Program-made: the position numbers and the translations under genes
Shown here: positions 33,827 to 41,165 of the stretch, one piece after another
How the letters are laid out: each line of letters starts with the position of its first letter
Numbering within the stretch: the stretch's first letter is position 1
Notes under the pieces: generated by a model
What the model was told of the DNA's origin: nothing
Database searches by the model: none
Seen by the model: only the letters and a program-made list of their open reading frames with translations
Source of the DNA: Burkholderiales bacterium
GTDB taxonomy: Bacteria; Pseudomonadota; Gammaproteobacteria; Burkholderiales; Burkholderiaceae_E
Direction of reading: 5' to 3'
DNA length: 44,118 bases
Assembly: GCA_003818495.1 (NCBI GenBank)
Contig: RPRK01000017.1
Location: 1-44,118, forward strand

Positions 33827-34456
33827 ATGACGATCGAGCTGCATGCCTGGAACACGCCCAACGGCCGCAAGGTCAGCGTCGCGCTCGAGGAGATGGGTCT
33901 GGCGTACACCGTGCATCCGATCGACATCGGCCGCGGCGCGCAGTTCGAGCCCGCCTTCCTTAAGATCAGCCCGAACAACCGCATTCCGGCCATCGTCGAC
34001 CCCGACGGCCCGGGCGGCGCGCCGATCAGCGTCTTCGAGTCGGGCGCGATCCTGCTGTACCTCGGCGAGAAGACCGGCCGCTTCCTGCCGGCGGACCCGC
34101 GCGCCCGGGTCCCGGTCCACGAATGGCTCATGTGGCAGATGGGCGGCTTCGGGCCGATGCCCGGGCAGGTCCACCACTTCCTCGGCGTGCAGGACGAGCA
34201 GGACCGCCGCTACGGCCTCGAGCGCTATTCGAAGGAGACGCGGCGCCTGTACGGCGTGGCCGACCGCCGGCTCGCCGAGGTCGAGTGGTTCGCCGGCGCC
34301 GAGATCAGCGTCGCCGACTTCGCGATCGTCGGCTGGGCCTGGCGACACGAGAAGCACAAGGTCGACCTCGCCGAGTTCCCCAACGTGCGCCGCTGGTACG
34401 ACGCGATGATGGCGCGCCCCGCGACTAGCCGGGGCTTCGCGGTGGCGCTGACCTGA
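33827..34456 (+). CDS. Glutathione S-transferase family protein (YfcG/Ure2p-like)
   Basis: A 209-residue GST. The thioredoxin-like N domain has LHAWNTPNGRKVSVALEEMGLAY and the NNRIPAIVD cis-Pro loop (residues 47-55), then VFESGAILLYLGEKTG, the glutathione gamma-Glu site. The helical C domain has QMGGFGPMPGQVHHF, which marks the YfcG/YghU (nu-class) group with disulfide-bond reductase activity. ATG 33827 begins the fold directly. A GACAAT sequence about 50 nt upstream may be its -10. The last 32 nt overlap the convergent AhpD-like gene. Confidence 0.92.
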   Translation: MTIELHAWNTPNGRKVSVALEEMGLAYTVHPIDIGRGAQFEPAFLKISPNNRIPAIVDPDGPGGAPISVFESGAILLYLGEKTGRFLPADPRARVPVHEWLMWQMGGFGPMPGQVHHFLGVQDEQDRRYGLERYSKETRRLYGVADRRLAEVEWFAGAEISVADFAIVGWAWRHEKHKVDLAEFPNVRRWYDAMMARPATSRGFAVALT

Positions 34457-34841
34457 AGCGCTCGTCGACCGGCACCTGGTAGCCGATCGCGAGCCGATTG
34501 GTCTGGTTCGCGAGCGCGACCACCGCCATCAGCTCGCCGAGCATCGGCTCGGTCATGCCCTTGGCGCGGGCCGCGGCGGTGTGCGAGTGCAGGCAGTACT
34601 CGCAGTTGTTGGTCACGCTGACCGCGACGTAGACCAGCTCCTTGGTCAGCGGATCGAGCGCCCCCGGCGCCATCACCGACTTCACCTCCGACCAGACGCG
34701 GGCCAGCGTCGGCGGATGGTGGGCGAGCGCCTTCCACATGTTGTTGATCCAGTCCACCTTGCGGGTGGCCATGATGTCGTCGTACACGGCGCGCACCTCG
34801 GGCGGTGCGTCCTCGTACTCGACCAGCTGCGTGATCGCCAT
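34425..34841 (-). CDS. AhpD / carboxymuconolactone decarboxylase family protein
   Basis: A 138-residue all-helical protein. The catalytic-type motif is NNCEYCLHSHTAAARAKG (about residues 74-91), the CxxC-x3-H arrangement of AhpD-like alkylhydroperoxidases, so a peroxide- or disulfide-related role is likely. The preceding helix ALDPLTKELVYVAVSV is typical. ATG 34841 has a GAGGAG ribosome-binding site. Its 3' end overlaps the GST gene, another thiol enzyme, tail to tail. The substrate is not known. Confidence 0.9.
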   Translation of the reverse strand: MAITQLVEYEDAPPEVRAVYDDIMATRKVDWINNMWKALAHHPPTLARVWSEVKSVMAPGALDPLTKELVYVAVSVTNNCEYCLHSHTAAARAKGMTEPMLGELMAVVALANQTNRLAIGYQVPVDERFRSAPPRSPG

Positions 34842-34994
34842 CGCGTGCTCCTCGTCGCGTCCGACGGCGCCGCATGGCACCGTCGGCCGATGATGCGCGA
34901 TCGGCGCGACGCGCGCGAGCCACGCGCACGAACCCGGTTCGTCGACCGGCTAGGCTAGACTCGGCAGGTCGGGCCGCCGCGTCAGGACCGGGCG

Positions 34995-35068
34995 GCCGCG
35001 AGCCGCGAGCCGCGAGCCGCACCCGCACCCGCACCCGCCACCTCCCGCCACCTCCCGCCCCTCCCGCC
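34995..35068. repeat. Stacked simple repeats upstream of the DUF808 gene
   Basis: Three successive repeat types occur: GCCGCGA x3 (34995-35015), ACCCGC x3 (35021-35038), and CACCTCCCGC x2 (35039-35058) with a degenerate third copy. They lie in the 5' leader between a possible TAGACT -10 (34956-34961) and the ATG at 35097. The rest of the 255-bp gap 34842-35096 holds nothing else recognisable. Confidence 0.8.
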
Positions 35069-35096
35069 TGACGGCGACCCCACCCGGAACCCGCCC

Positions 35097-36032
35097 ATGG
35101 CCGGCGCCAGCCTCCTCGCCCTCCTCGACGACATCACCACGATCCTCGACGACGTGGCGACCATGACCAAGGTCGCGACGAAGAAGACGGCCGGCGTGCT
35201 CGGGGACGACCTCGCCCTGAACGCCCAGCAGGTCTCGGGCGTGAAGGCCGACCGCGAGCTGCCCGTGGTGTGGGCGGTCGCCAAGGGCTCCGCGCGCAAC
35301 AAGCTCATCCTCGTGCCCGCGGCGGTCGCGATCAGCGCGTTCGCGCCGTGGGCGGTCACGCCGCTGCTGATCGCGGGCGGGCTGTTCCTGGTGTACGAGG
35401 GTGTCGAGAAGCTCGCCCACCGCTGGCTCGTCGGCGCCGCGCACGCGAGCGCGGAGCACGAATCGCACGCCCGTGCCATGAGCGATCCGGCGATCGATCC
35501 GGTCGCCCACGAGCGGGCCAAGATCGCCGGCGCGGTACGGACCGACTTCGTGCTGTCGGCCGAGATCATCGTGATCGCGCTCGGCACCGTGTCCGACGCA
35601 CCGCTCGGCACCCGGGTCGCGGTGCTCGCCGCCATCGGCGTGCTGATGACCGTCGGCGTCTACGGCCTCGTCGCGGGGATCGTGAAGCTCGACGACGGCG
35701 GGCTCGCGCTCAGCCGGCGTATCGGCGACGGCGCCGTCGACGGCATGCTGCGCGCGTTCGGTCGCGCCGTCCTGTGGGGCGCACCGTGGCTGATGCGCGG
35801 CCTGTCCGTCGCCGGAACGATCGCGATGTTCCTCGTCGGCGGCGGCATCCTGGTGCACGGCGTGCCGTGGCTGCATCACGCGGTCGACGGGGCGGTGCAG
35901 ACCCTCTCGGGCGGCGCAGGATGGGCGGCGACCGTCGCGCGGCCGGTGCTCGAGGGGCTGATCGGCGTCGTGGCCGGGGCGCTGACGCTGGGCGTGGTCA
36001 CGCTCGCCCGGCGCGGGCTGCGCGGCCGCTGA
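35097..36032 (+). CDS. DUF808 membrane protein (YedI family)
   Basis: A 311-residue inner-membrane protein of unknown function. The family N-terminus MAGASLLALLDDITTILDDVATMTKVATKKTAGVLGDDLALNAQQV is unmistakable, followed by HERAKIAGAVRTDFVLSAEIIVIALG (about 140-165). About six hydrophobic segments follow, including residues 73-95, 158-200 and 225-265. No enzymatic motif is visible. It is probably transcribed alone from the repeat-rich leader. Confidence 0.93.
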   Translation: MAGASLLALLDDITTILDDVATMTKVATKKTAGVLGDDLALNAQQVSGVKADRELPVVWAVAKGSARNKLILVPAAVAISAFAPWAVTPLLIAGGLFLVYEGVEKLAHRWLVGAAHASAEHESHARAMSDPAIDPVAHERAKIAGAVRTDFVLSAEIIVIALGTVSDAPLGTRVAVLAAIGVLMTVGVYGLVAGIVKLDDGGLALSRRIGDGAVDGMLRAFGRAVLWGAPWLMRGLSVAGTIAMFLVGGGILVHGVPWLHHAVDGAVQTLSGGAGWAATVARPVLEGLIGVVAGALTLGVVTLARRGLRGR

Positions 36033-36034
36033 CC

Positions 36035-36082
36035 GCCGGCCGCAGCGCCGGCCGCAGCGCCGGCCCGAAGCGCCGGCCCGAA
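36035..36082. repeat. 12-13 bp tandem repeat after the DUF808 gene
   Basis: Two perfect GCCGGCCGCAGC units (36035-36046, 36047-36058) are followed by GCCGGCCCGAAGC and a partial GCCGGCCCGAA. Each unit starts with GCCGGC, so the RNA could fold into alternative GC stems. It starts 2 nt after the DUF808 stop. Confidence 0.85.
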
Positions 36083-36129
36083 CCGCCTCCCGTCTTGCGG
36101 CGCCCGCGCACGCGGCTTACCGTGTCGCG

Positions 36130-37074
36130 ATGGCCGACGCACCGCTCCGCATCCATCGATTCGACGCGCTTCGCCCCGGGCCGCGGCTGATCCTGCTCGG
36201 CGGCGTGCACGGCAACGAGACCTGCGGCAGCCTCGCGCTCGAGCGGCTGGTCGCGGCGCTCGACAGCGGCGAACTGCTGCTCGAACGCGGCACGCTCACC
36301 GTCGTGCCGGTCGCCAACCCGCTCGCGCGCTCGCTCGGCCGTCGCGAGGGCGATCGCAACCTGAACCGGATGCTGCGGCCGACCGCGGTGCCGCGCGACC
36401 ACGAGGACCGGATCGCCAACCGCCTGTGCCCGCTGCTCGAGGCGCACGACGTGCTGCTCGACCTGCATTCCTTCCATACGGCCGGCGAGCCGTTCGCGAT
36501 GATCGGCCCCGAGGACAACGACGGTCCGCTCGAGCCGTTCGCGCTCGCCGCGCGCGAGCAGGCGTTCGCGCTGGCGCTGGGGGCCCCCAGGCTCGTGGAG
36601 GGATGGCTGGACACCTATGCGCGCGGCGTGCGCCGGCGCGCCGCCCTCGGTGCGCCGGGCGCCGACCCCGAGTACGGCGTCGGCACCACCGAATACATGC
36701 GCTCGCGCGGCGGCTGCGCCGTCACGCTGGAGTGCGGCCAGCACGACGACCCCGCCGCGCCGGCGTTCGCATGGACCGCGGTGCAGCGGGCGCTCGCGCA
36801 TCTGGGGCTGGCCGCGCCGGCGGTCGAGGCCGCGCCCGCCCCGCGCGCGCTGCTGCGGCTGACCGAGGTGTTCGACCGCGAGCACGTCGACGACCGCCTG
36901 GCCCGCGCCTGGACGAGCTTCGAGCCGGTGCGCGCCGGCGAACCGATCGGCCTCCGTCGCGACGGCCGCCCGGTGACCGCACCGTCGGACGGGCACGTGG
37001 TCTTCCCGAACCCGGCCGCAGCGCCCGGGGCCGAGTGGTTCTACTTCGCGGTGCCGAGCGCGCGACGGCCCTGA
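36130..37074 (+). CDS. Succinylglutamate desuccinylase / aspartoacylase family protein
   Basis: A 314-residue M14-type zinc hydrolase. Zn ligands are in GGVHGNETCG (H and E, about residues 25-34) and DLHSFH (His, about 115); the catalytic Glu is in VTLECGQHD (about 200). RDRNLNR-type substrate motif GDRNLNRM is present near 75-82. Such enzymes deacylate N-acyl amino acids. There is no arginine-catabolism operon around it, so AstE itself is unlikely and the substrate is unknown. A C-terminal beta domain (about 235-314) is present. The start has no ribosome-binding site; TACCGT lies 5 nt before the ATG. Confidence 0.87.
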   Translation: MADAPLRIHRFDALRPGPRLILLGGVHGNETCGSLALERLVAALDSGELLLERGTLTVVPVANPLARSLGRREGDRNLNRMLRPTAVPRDHEDRIANRLCPLLEAHDVLLDLHSFHTAGEPFAMIGPEDNDGPLEPFALAAREQAFALALGAPRLVEGWLDTYARGVRRRAALGAPGADPEYGVGTTEYMRSRGGCAVTLECGQHDDPAAPAFAWTAVQRALAHLGLAAPAVEAAPAPRALLRLTEVFDREHVDDRLARAWTSFEPVRAGEPIGLRRDGRPVTAPSDGHVVFPNPAAAPGAEWFYFAVPSARRP

Positions 37075-37201
37075 CCGCATCGCACGAAGACGGCCACGAC
37101 ATGGCCCGCCGCGCCACGCGGCGACCCGCGTCGAGGATCCGGCACTCGCGTATCCTCGCTCCCTCGCCGGCGTCCCTGCCGGCCCCTCCTCGAGGCGACC
37201 G

Positions 37202-37801
37202 ATGAAGCTCCGGATGGCCGAGAACTCGCTGTTCGCGATCCTGCTGCGCAAGCCCTGGTGGGTCAGCGCGCTGACCGCGCTCGCGCTGCTGGCGTTCGCC
37301 CGCTTCGGCGTGCCCGCGGCATGGTTCTTCTATGCGGCGCCGATCGCCCTGCCGTTCATCGTCATCGCCTGCATCACCGGCTGGCGGGCCCTGCAGGCCC
37401 CGAGCTCGGCCCGCGTCGCGGCCACCGAGCAGGCGGTGCGCGCGATGGGTGCCGCCGAGTTCGGCGCCGCGCTCGAGCAGGCCTGGACGCGCGAGGGCTG
37501 GCAGGTCGCCCGCGTCCAGGAGGCGGGCGCCGACTTCGCGCTCACGCAAGGCTGGCGACGCAGCGTCGCCTCGTTCCGGCGCTGGAAGGTGGCGCGCACC
37601 GGCGTCGAGCCGCTGCGCGAGCTCGCGGCCGCGCGCGAGCGGCGCGAGGCGCACGACGCGCTCTACGTGGCGGTCGGCGAGGTCAGCGAGCAGGCCGTCG
37701 CGTTCGCCCGGGCCAACAAGATCCGGATCGTCCGCGCAGAGGACCTGGCGAAACTCCTGCCGCCGCCCGGCGGCGGCCTGCTCAAGCGCTTTTCCGGCTG
37801 A
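37202..37801 (+). CDS. Membrane-anchored Mrr-like nuclease-fold protein, probably inactive
   Basis: A 199-residue protein with two N-terminal transmembrane helices (about 18-35 and 39-60). A cytoplasmic domain resembling Mrr/PD-(D/E)xK restriction endonucleases follows (about 75-185): GAAEFGAALEQAWTREGWQV, GADFALTQG, and AVAFARANKIRIVRAEDLAKLL as the closing helix-strand. Active Mrr has D followed by (Q/E)xK; here the Asp is kept in GADF but the second motif reads SFRRWK, losing the acidic/amide residue and the lysine. Similar membrane proteins occur in other Burkholderiales. The role is unknown. The 3' end overlaps the lacI-type gene by 20 nt. Confidence 0.75.
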   Translation: MKLRMAENSLFAILLRKPWWVSALTALALLAFARFGVPAAWFFYAAPIALPFIVIACITGWRALQAPSSARVAATEQAVRAMGAAEFGAALEQAWTREGWQVARVQEAGADFALTQGWRRSVASFRRWKVARTGVEPLRELAAARERREAHDALYVAVGEVSEQAVAFARANKIRIVRAEDLAKLLPPPGGGLLKRFSG

Positions 37802-38852
37802 TCACCTCGAAGCCGAGGTCGACGCAGCGCGCCCGAGCGGCGCCGGCCACGACCTCCGCTGCCTCCGCCGCCCCCTCCGCCTCCGCCACCGCCCCGCCAC
37901 CGGCGAGCCCCTCGAGCACGAGCCGGGCCGCGGTCGCGCCGATCAGCGCGCCCGGGATGCGCACGGTCGTCAGCGGCGGATTCGACGCACGGGCTAGCTC
38001 GAAGTCCCCGAAGCCGGCGATCGCCAGTCCGCGGGGCACGTCGACGCCGAGCCGCTGACAGACCTGCACCGCGCCGAACGCGGCCACGTCGTTGACGAAG
38101 AACGCCGCCTGCGGCGGCTGCGCGCGGGCGAGCAGCGCCTGGGCCGCCCGCTCGCCCGAGGCGATGGACACGCCCAGGTCGTCGAGCATCTCGACGTCGG
38201 CGTCGAGCCCGAGCTCGGCCATCGCGTCCCGGTATCCGGCGAGGCGCTGCGCCGCACGGTGCTCGACGCCGGGCGGCGTGCCGACGAACGCGATCCGACG
38301 GTGGCCGCGCGCGGCCAGCGCGAGCGTCATCTCGCGGGCCGCCGCCCGATTGGAGAAGCCGACCGCGCGGTCGATCGGATCGTCGGCGAGGTCCCAGGTC
38401 TCGACCACCGGCAACCGTCGTGCGCGCAGCAGCGCGCGCACGCCCGGCGCATGGTGCGTGCCCGTCAGCACGACCGCCACCGGCTGCTGGCCGAGCAGGG
38501 TCCGCAGGATCGACTCCTCGGCCTCGACCGAATAGCCCGACGAGGCGATCAGCAGCTGCAGCCCCCGGACGCGCAGGCCGTCGGCGAGCGCATCCACCGT
38601 CTCGGCGAAGATCGCGCTGCGCAGCGTCGGCACGATCGCCGCGACCATCCGGGAGCGCTGCGACTTCAGCGTGCCGGCGGCGAAGTTGGGTACGTACCCC
38701 GTCGCCTCGATCGCCGCGCGCACCCGTTCGCGCACTTCGGGCGAGACCTGCTGCGGACTGCGCAGCGCACGCGAGACGGTGATCGTGCCGACCCCGGCGC
38801 GCGCGGCCACGTCGGCCATCCGCGGCGGCGCGCCCGGCGCCCGGCGGCTCAC
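37782..38852 (-). CDS. LacI-family transcriptional regulator
   Basis: A 356-residue repressor: helix-turn-helix with hinge MADVAARAGVGTITVSRALRSPQQVS...GYVPN (about residues 12-50), then a periplasmic-binding-protein-like sensor domain with AIVPTLRSAIFAETVDAL, GHRRIAFVG, and FFVNDVAAFGAVQVCQRLGVDVPRGLAIAGFGDFE. The VGTITVSRAL helix resembles the GntR (gluconate) group, but neighbours suggest another ligand. GTG 38852 is chosen over ATG 38819 because it follows the Rieske gene closely and overlaps the stop of a bridging mini-ORF. It ends the desaturase-Rieske operon and probably binds the palindrome at 40293-40310. Confidence 0.9.
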   Translation of the reverse strand: MSRRAPGAPPRMADVAARAGVGTITVSRALRSPQQVSPEVRERVRAAIEATGYVPNFAAGTLKSQRSRMVAAIVPTLRSAIFAETVDALADGLRVRGLQLLIASSGYSVEAEESILRTLLGQQPVAVVLTGTHHAPGVRALLRARRLPVVETWDLADDPIDRAVGFSNRAAAREMTLALAARGHRRIAFVGTPPGVEHRAAQRLAGYRDAMAELGLDADVEMLDDLGVSIASGERAAQALLARAQPPQAAFFVNDVAAFGAVQVCQRLGVDVPRGLAIAGFGDFELARASNPPLTTVRIPGALIGATAARLVLEGLAGGGAVAEAEGAAEAAEVVAGAARARCVDLGFEVISRKSA

Positions 38853-38884
38853 CGCGGAGCGGGTCCCGCGGCCGCGGGGCTCAC
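38849..38884 (-). other. Mini-ORF bridging the Rieske and lacI-type genes
   Basis: GTG overlaps the Rieske gene stop as GTGA; eleven codons later (VSPAAAGPAPR) the TGA overlaps the GTG start of the LacI-family gene as GTGA. It is the third junction with this double-overlap design. Confidence 0.3.
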
Positions 38885-39195
38885 GGCGTCCCGGGGAGGT
38901 CGATCTGCAGGACGTCGCCTTCGACCCGGACCGCGTAGGTGCGCAGCGGTTCGCAGGCGGGCGGGCCATCGACGCGCCCGGTCGGGATGTGGAAGCGCCC
39001 GTTGTGCATCGGGCACTCGATGACGTCGTCGAGCACGAAGCCTTCGGCGAGCCGCGCGACCGCGTGCGTGCAGATGCCGTCGGTCACGTAGTGCCGGCCG
39101 GCGATTCGGTAGGCACAGAACACATGGCCGTCACGGACCACCTCGACGACGTCGTCGTCGGGCACCTCGGCCGTCGGGCACAGCGAGACCCACAT
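38881..39195 (-). CDS. Rieske [2Fe-2S] ferredoxin
   Basis: A 104-residue soluble Rieske ferredoxin. The cluster ligands are Cys-His in CTHAVARL (about 42-43) and CPMHNGRFH (about 61-64), with no signal peptide or membrane helix. Its size and motif match the electron-transfer ferredoxins of multicomponent dioxygenases. It lies 12 nt downstream of the desaturase-fold gene with a GAGGAG ribosome-binding site, so it most likely feeds electrons to that diiron enzyme. No ferredoxin reductase gene is in the window. Confidence 0.95.
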   Translation of the reverse strand: MWVSLCPTAEVPDDDVVEVVRDGHVFCAYRIAGRHYVTDGICTHAVARLAEGFVLDDVIECPMHNGRFHIPTGRVDGPPACEPLRTYAVRVEGDVLQIDLPGTP

Positions 39196-39207
39196 CGCGC
39201 CGTCTCC

Positions 39208-40221
39208 TCAGCCGCCCGCGGCCCGCGGGCCCGCCGCGGTCTGCGGCAGCGGGTGGTACGCGGTGGCACTCGGGTCGCTGCGCTGCGCGAGGATCGTGCG
39301 GACGATCTCGACGTGCGCGGCCAAGAGGCCCGGACTCGGCTCGGGGAGCTGGTCGCGGATCGCTGCGTTGAGGGCGGGCAGCGCGTGGAAGGGGACCGAC
39401 GGGTACACGTGGTGCTCGATGTGGTAGTTCATGTTCCAGTAGAGCACGCGGGACAGCCAGGCGTTGGTCATCGAGCGCGTGCAGACGCGGTGATCGTTGA
39501 CGTCCTGCGCCATCGCCATGTGCTGGGTGGTGATGAACGAGTAGACGCCGAACGCGCCGGCGAAACGCGGAATGAAGAAGTAGAGCATCGGCACCCACGT
39601 CTGGCCGATCGCGGCCCACGCGAGCAGGCCGACGTAGCCGGCCATCAGCAGGCGCGCCTCGCGCACCACGATGGCCGTCTGGTTCTCGGGCAGGTAGGTG
39701 CGCTCGCGATCGGTGATCCGGCCGCGCGCATGCCGGACGAGCAGCTTGGCGCGGGGCCAGAACTCGAGCAGTCCGATGATGTCGCCGAACCAGGTCCGCA
39801 GGCGTACCGGGTTCGTGTAGCCCATCTGCGCGTCGACCGTCCAGTGCCAGGTGTGGGTGTGGTGGTGCGAGTGCGCGAATCGCCGGTGCGTCGGCGACTC
39901 GCCCCACACGAAGGAACTCGCCCAGAGCACCGCCTCGTTCAGCCAGCGCGTGCGGAACGCGGTGCCGTGCGCGCATTCGTGCGACGGCGCGTAGGCGAAG
40001 CCGAGCACGAAGCCGTAGGCCACGACCGCCGGCACGATCCAGAGCGTGCCCCGCGACAGGTGGATGGCGACGCCTCCGGCGACCAGCAGCGCCGCCCAGA
40101 TCGCGAGGAAGCGCAGGCCGGGCGCATCGGAGCGCTTCATCAGCCGCTTGAGGACCGCGCGGTCGATGCGCGGCTCCCACCAGGCGCTGCGGACCGTCTG
40201 CACGGGATCGGTGGCCGACAT
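39208..40221 (-). CDS. Fatty-acid-desaturase-fold diiron oxygenase
   Basis: A 337-residue membrane diiron enzyme. The three His boxes are HECAHG (about residue 80), HRRFAHSHHHTH (about 109-120) and HIEHHVYP (about 266-273), with an extra HMAMAQD region between. Four hydrophobic helices flank them (about 38-75 and 190-235). The family includes acyl-lipid desaturases, alkane-type hydroxylases and ring hydroxylases. A dedicated Rieske ferredoxin and LacI regulator favour a catabolic hydroxylase over a housekeeping desaturase. ATG 40221 has a strong GAGGAG ribosome-binding site. It is the first gene of the desaturase-Rieske-lacI operon. Confidence 0.92.
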   Translation of the reverse strand: MSATDPVQTVRSAWWEPRIDRAVLKRLMKRSDAPGLRFLAIWAALLVAGGVAIHLSRGTLWIVPAVVAYGFVLGFAYAPSHECAHGTAFRTRWLNEAVLWASSFVWGESPTHRRFAHSHHHTHTWHWTVDAQMGYTNPVRLRTWFGDIIGLLEFWPRAKLLVRHARGRITDRERTYLPENQTAIVVREARLLMAGYVGLLAWAAIGQTWVPMLYFFIPRFAGAFGVYSFITTQHMAMAQDVNDHRVCTRSMTNAWLSRVLYWNMNYHIEHHVYPSVPFHALPALNAAIRDQLPEPSPGLLAAHVEIVRTILAQRSDPSATAYHPLPQTAAGPRAAGG

Positions 40222-40292
40222 GCTCGTCTCCTCGTCCTCGTGTGGCACGCGCACCGGCCGATCCGGTGGCGGCGGCCCGAGGCGCCGAGGAC

Positions 40293-40310
40293 GATGGTAT
40301 CGATACCATC
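40293..40310. promoter_or_regulatory. 18-bp palindromic LacI-type operator
   Basis: GATGGTATCGATACCATC is a perfect inverted repeat with the central CG typical of LacI-family operators. It covers the predicted -10 of the desaturase promoter, and the operon ends with a LacI-family gene. Confidence 0.75.
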
Positions 40311-40322
40311 CGGCCGGGTCAA
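40294..40322 (-). promoter_or_regulatory. Predicted promoter of the desaturase-Rieske-lacI operon
   Basis: On the minus strand TTGACC (40322-40317), a 17-nt spacer, then TACCAT (40299-40294). The -10 lies inside the palindrome, so a bound repressor would block polymerase. The predicted start is near 40287, about 65 nt before the ATG. Confidence 0.6.
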
Positions 40323-40338
40323 TGCGGCCGGGTCAATG
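40311..40338. repeat. 14-bp tandem repeat carrying duplicated -35 hexamers
   Basis: CGGCCGGGTCAATG occurs twice in tandem, followed by a partial third copy (CGGCCGGATG). Each full copy contains TTGACC on the minus strand, so the -35 element of the desaturase promoter is duplicated 14 bp apart. Confidence 0.85.
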
Positions 40339-40374
40339 CGGCCGGATGGAGATGGCCGGAACGAAGCGGCCTGT

Positions 40375-41031
40375 TCAGCCTCCGGCCAGGAACGGCGGCA
40401 CGCGCATGCCGTCCCGTACCCGACGGTCCATGTCGGCCTCCGCCGCGCGGATCGCCGGCAGCCGGGCGATCACCTCGTCGAGCCGTTCGCGCGGCACCAC
40501 CACCACCCCGTCGTCGTCGGCGACCACCACGTCGCCGCTGGCCACCCGCAGCCCGGCGAGCACGATCGGCGCGCCGACGGTTCCCGGGCCGCTGCGGGCC
40601 GGGGAGTTCGGGGTGACGCCGACGCAGAACGCCGGCAGACCGACCGCGCGCAATCCGGGGAGGTCGCGCACGCAGCCGTCGGTCACGAACCCGACCGCCC
40701 CCGAGTTGCGCGCCATGCCCAGCACCAGGTCGCCGGTGACCGCACAGCCGGTGTGCCCCGCCGCGGCGGCCACCAGCACGTCGCCAGGCCGTACCGCCTC
40801 GAGCGCGGCGCACAGCGCGAGGTTGTCGGCGGGGCCGCAGTCGCAGGTCAGCGCCACGCCGGTGAAGCGGGACTGGCCGGCGATCGCCGGCTTGACGCGG
40901 AAATCGAGGGCGCCGCCACCGCCCAGCGCATCGACGACGAACCCGGTGGGCACGTCGCGCAGGGCCGCGACACGCTCGGCGTCCGGCCGGGTCCAGTCGT
41001 GGCGCCGGATCGGCGGGGCTTCGTCGAGCAT
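40375..41031 (-). CDS. RraA-family protein / 4-hydroxy-4-methyl-2-oxoglutarate aldolase-like
   Basis: A 218-residue protein of the RraA/HMG-aldolase family. Motifs are VDALGGGGALDF (about residues 33-44), GDVLVAAAAGHTGCAVTGDLVLGMARNSGAVGFVTDGCVRDLPGL (about 82-126, with the metal- and pyruvate-binding residues G-D-x20-R-D), and SGDVVVADDDGVVVVP. The R-D pair in CVRDL fits an aldolase/oxaloacetate decarboxylase rather than a pure RNase E inhibitor. ATG 41031 has a GGAGA ribosome-binding site. It is upstream of, and co-directional with, the desaturase operon, but that operon has its own promoter. Confidence 0.9.
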   Translation of the reverse strand: MLDEAPPIRRHDWTRPDAERVAALRDVPTGFVVDALGGGGALDFRVKPAIAGQSRFTGVALTCDCGPADNLALCAALEAVRPGDVLVAAAAGHTGCAVTGDLVLGMARNSGAVGFVTDGCVRDLPGLRAVGLPAFCVGVTPNSPARSGPGTVGAPIVLAGLRVASGDVVVADDDGVVVVPRERLDEVIARLPAIRAAEADMDRRVRDGMRVPPFLAGG

Positions 41032-41165
41032 GTCGGTCTCCTCGGATCGGATCGCACGATCGTACACGGCACCGCGGCGGGCGTCCGACCGCGCGGCGCG
41101 CCCGGGCGCGTCCGATTCGGCACGGATCGCCGGGCTCGCCGGGGTGCCGGGACGATGGCCCCGCG

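Noticed and set aside
34995-36082. Repeat arrays resembling a short CRISPR
   Set aside because: The units are 6-13 bp, contiguous and without spacers, and no cas gene is present.
37782-38852. LacI-family gene as regulator of the gnd-gntK pair
   Set aside because: The helix resembles GntR, but no copy of the GGTATCGATACC operator was seen near gnd or gntK, while one lies on the promoter of its own operon.
40375-41031. RraA-like gene as the RNase E inhibitor RraA
   Set aside because: The preserved aldolase residues and catabolic neighbours favour the HMG-aldolase branch; the two cannot be fully separated by eye.
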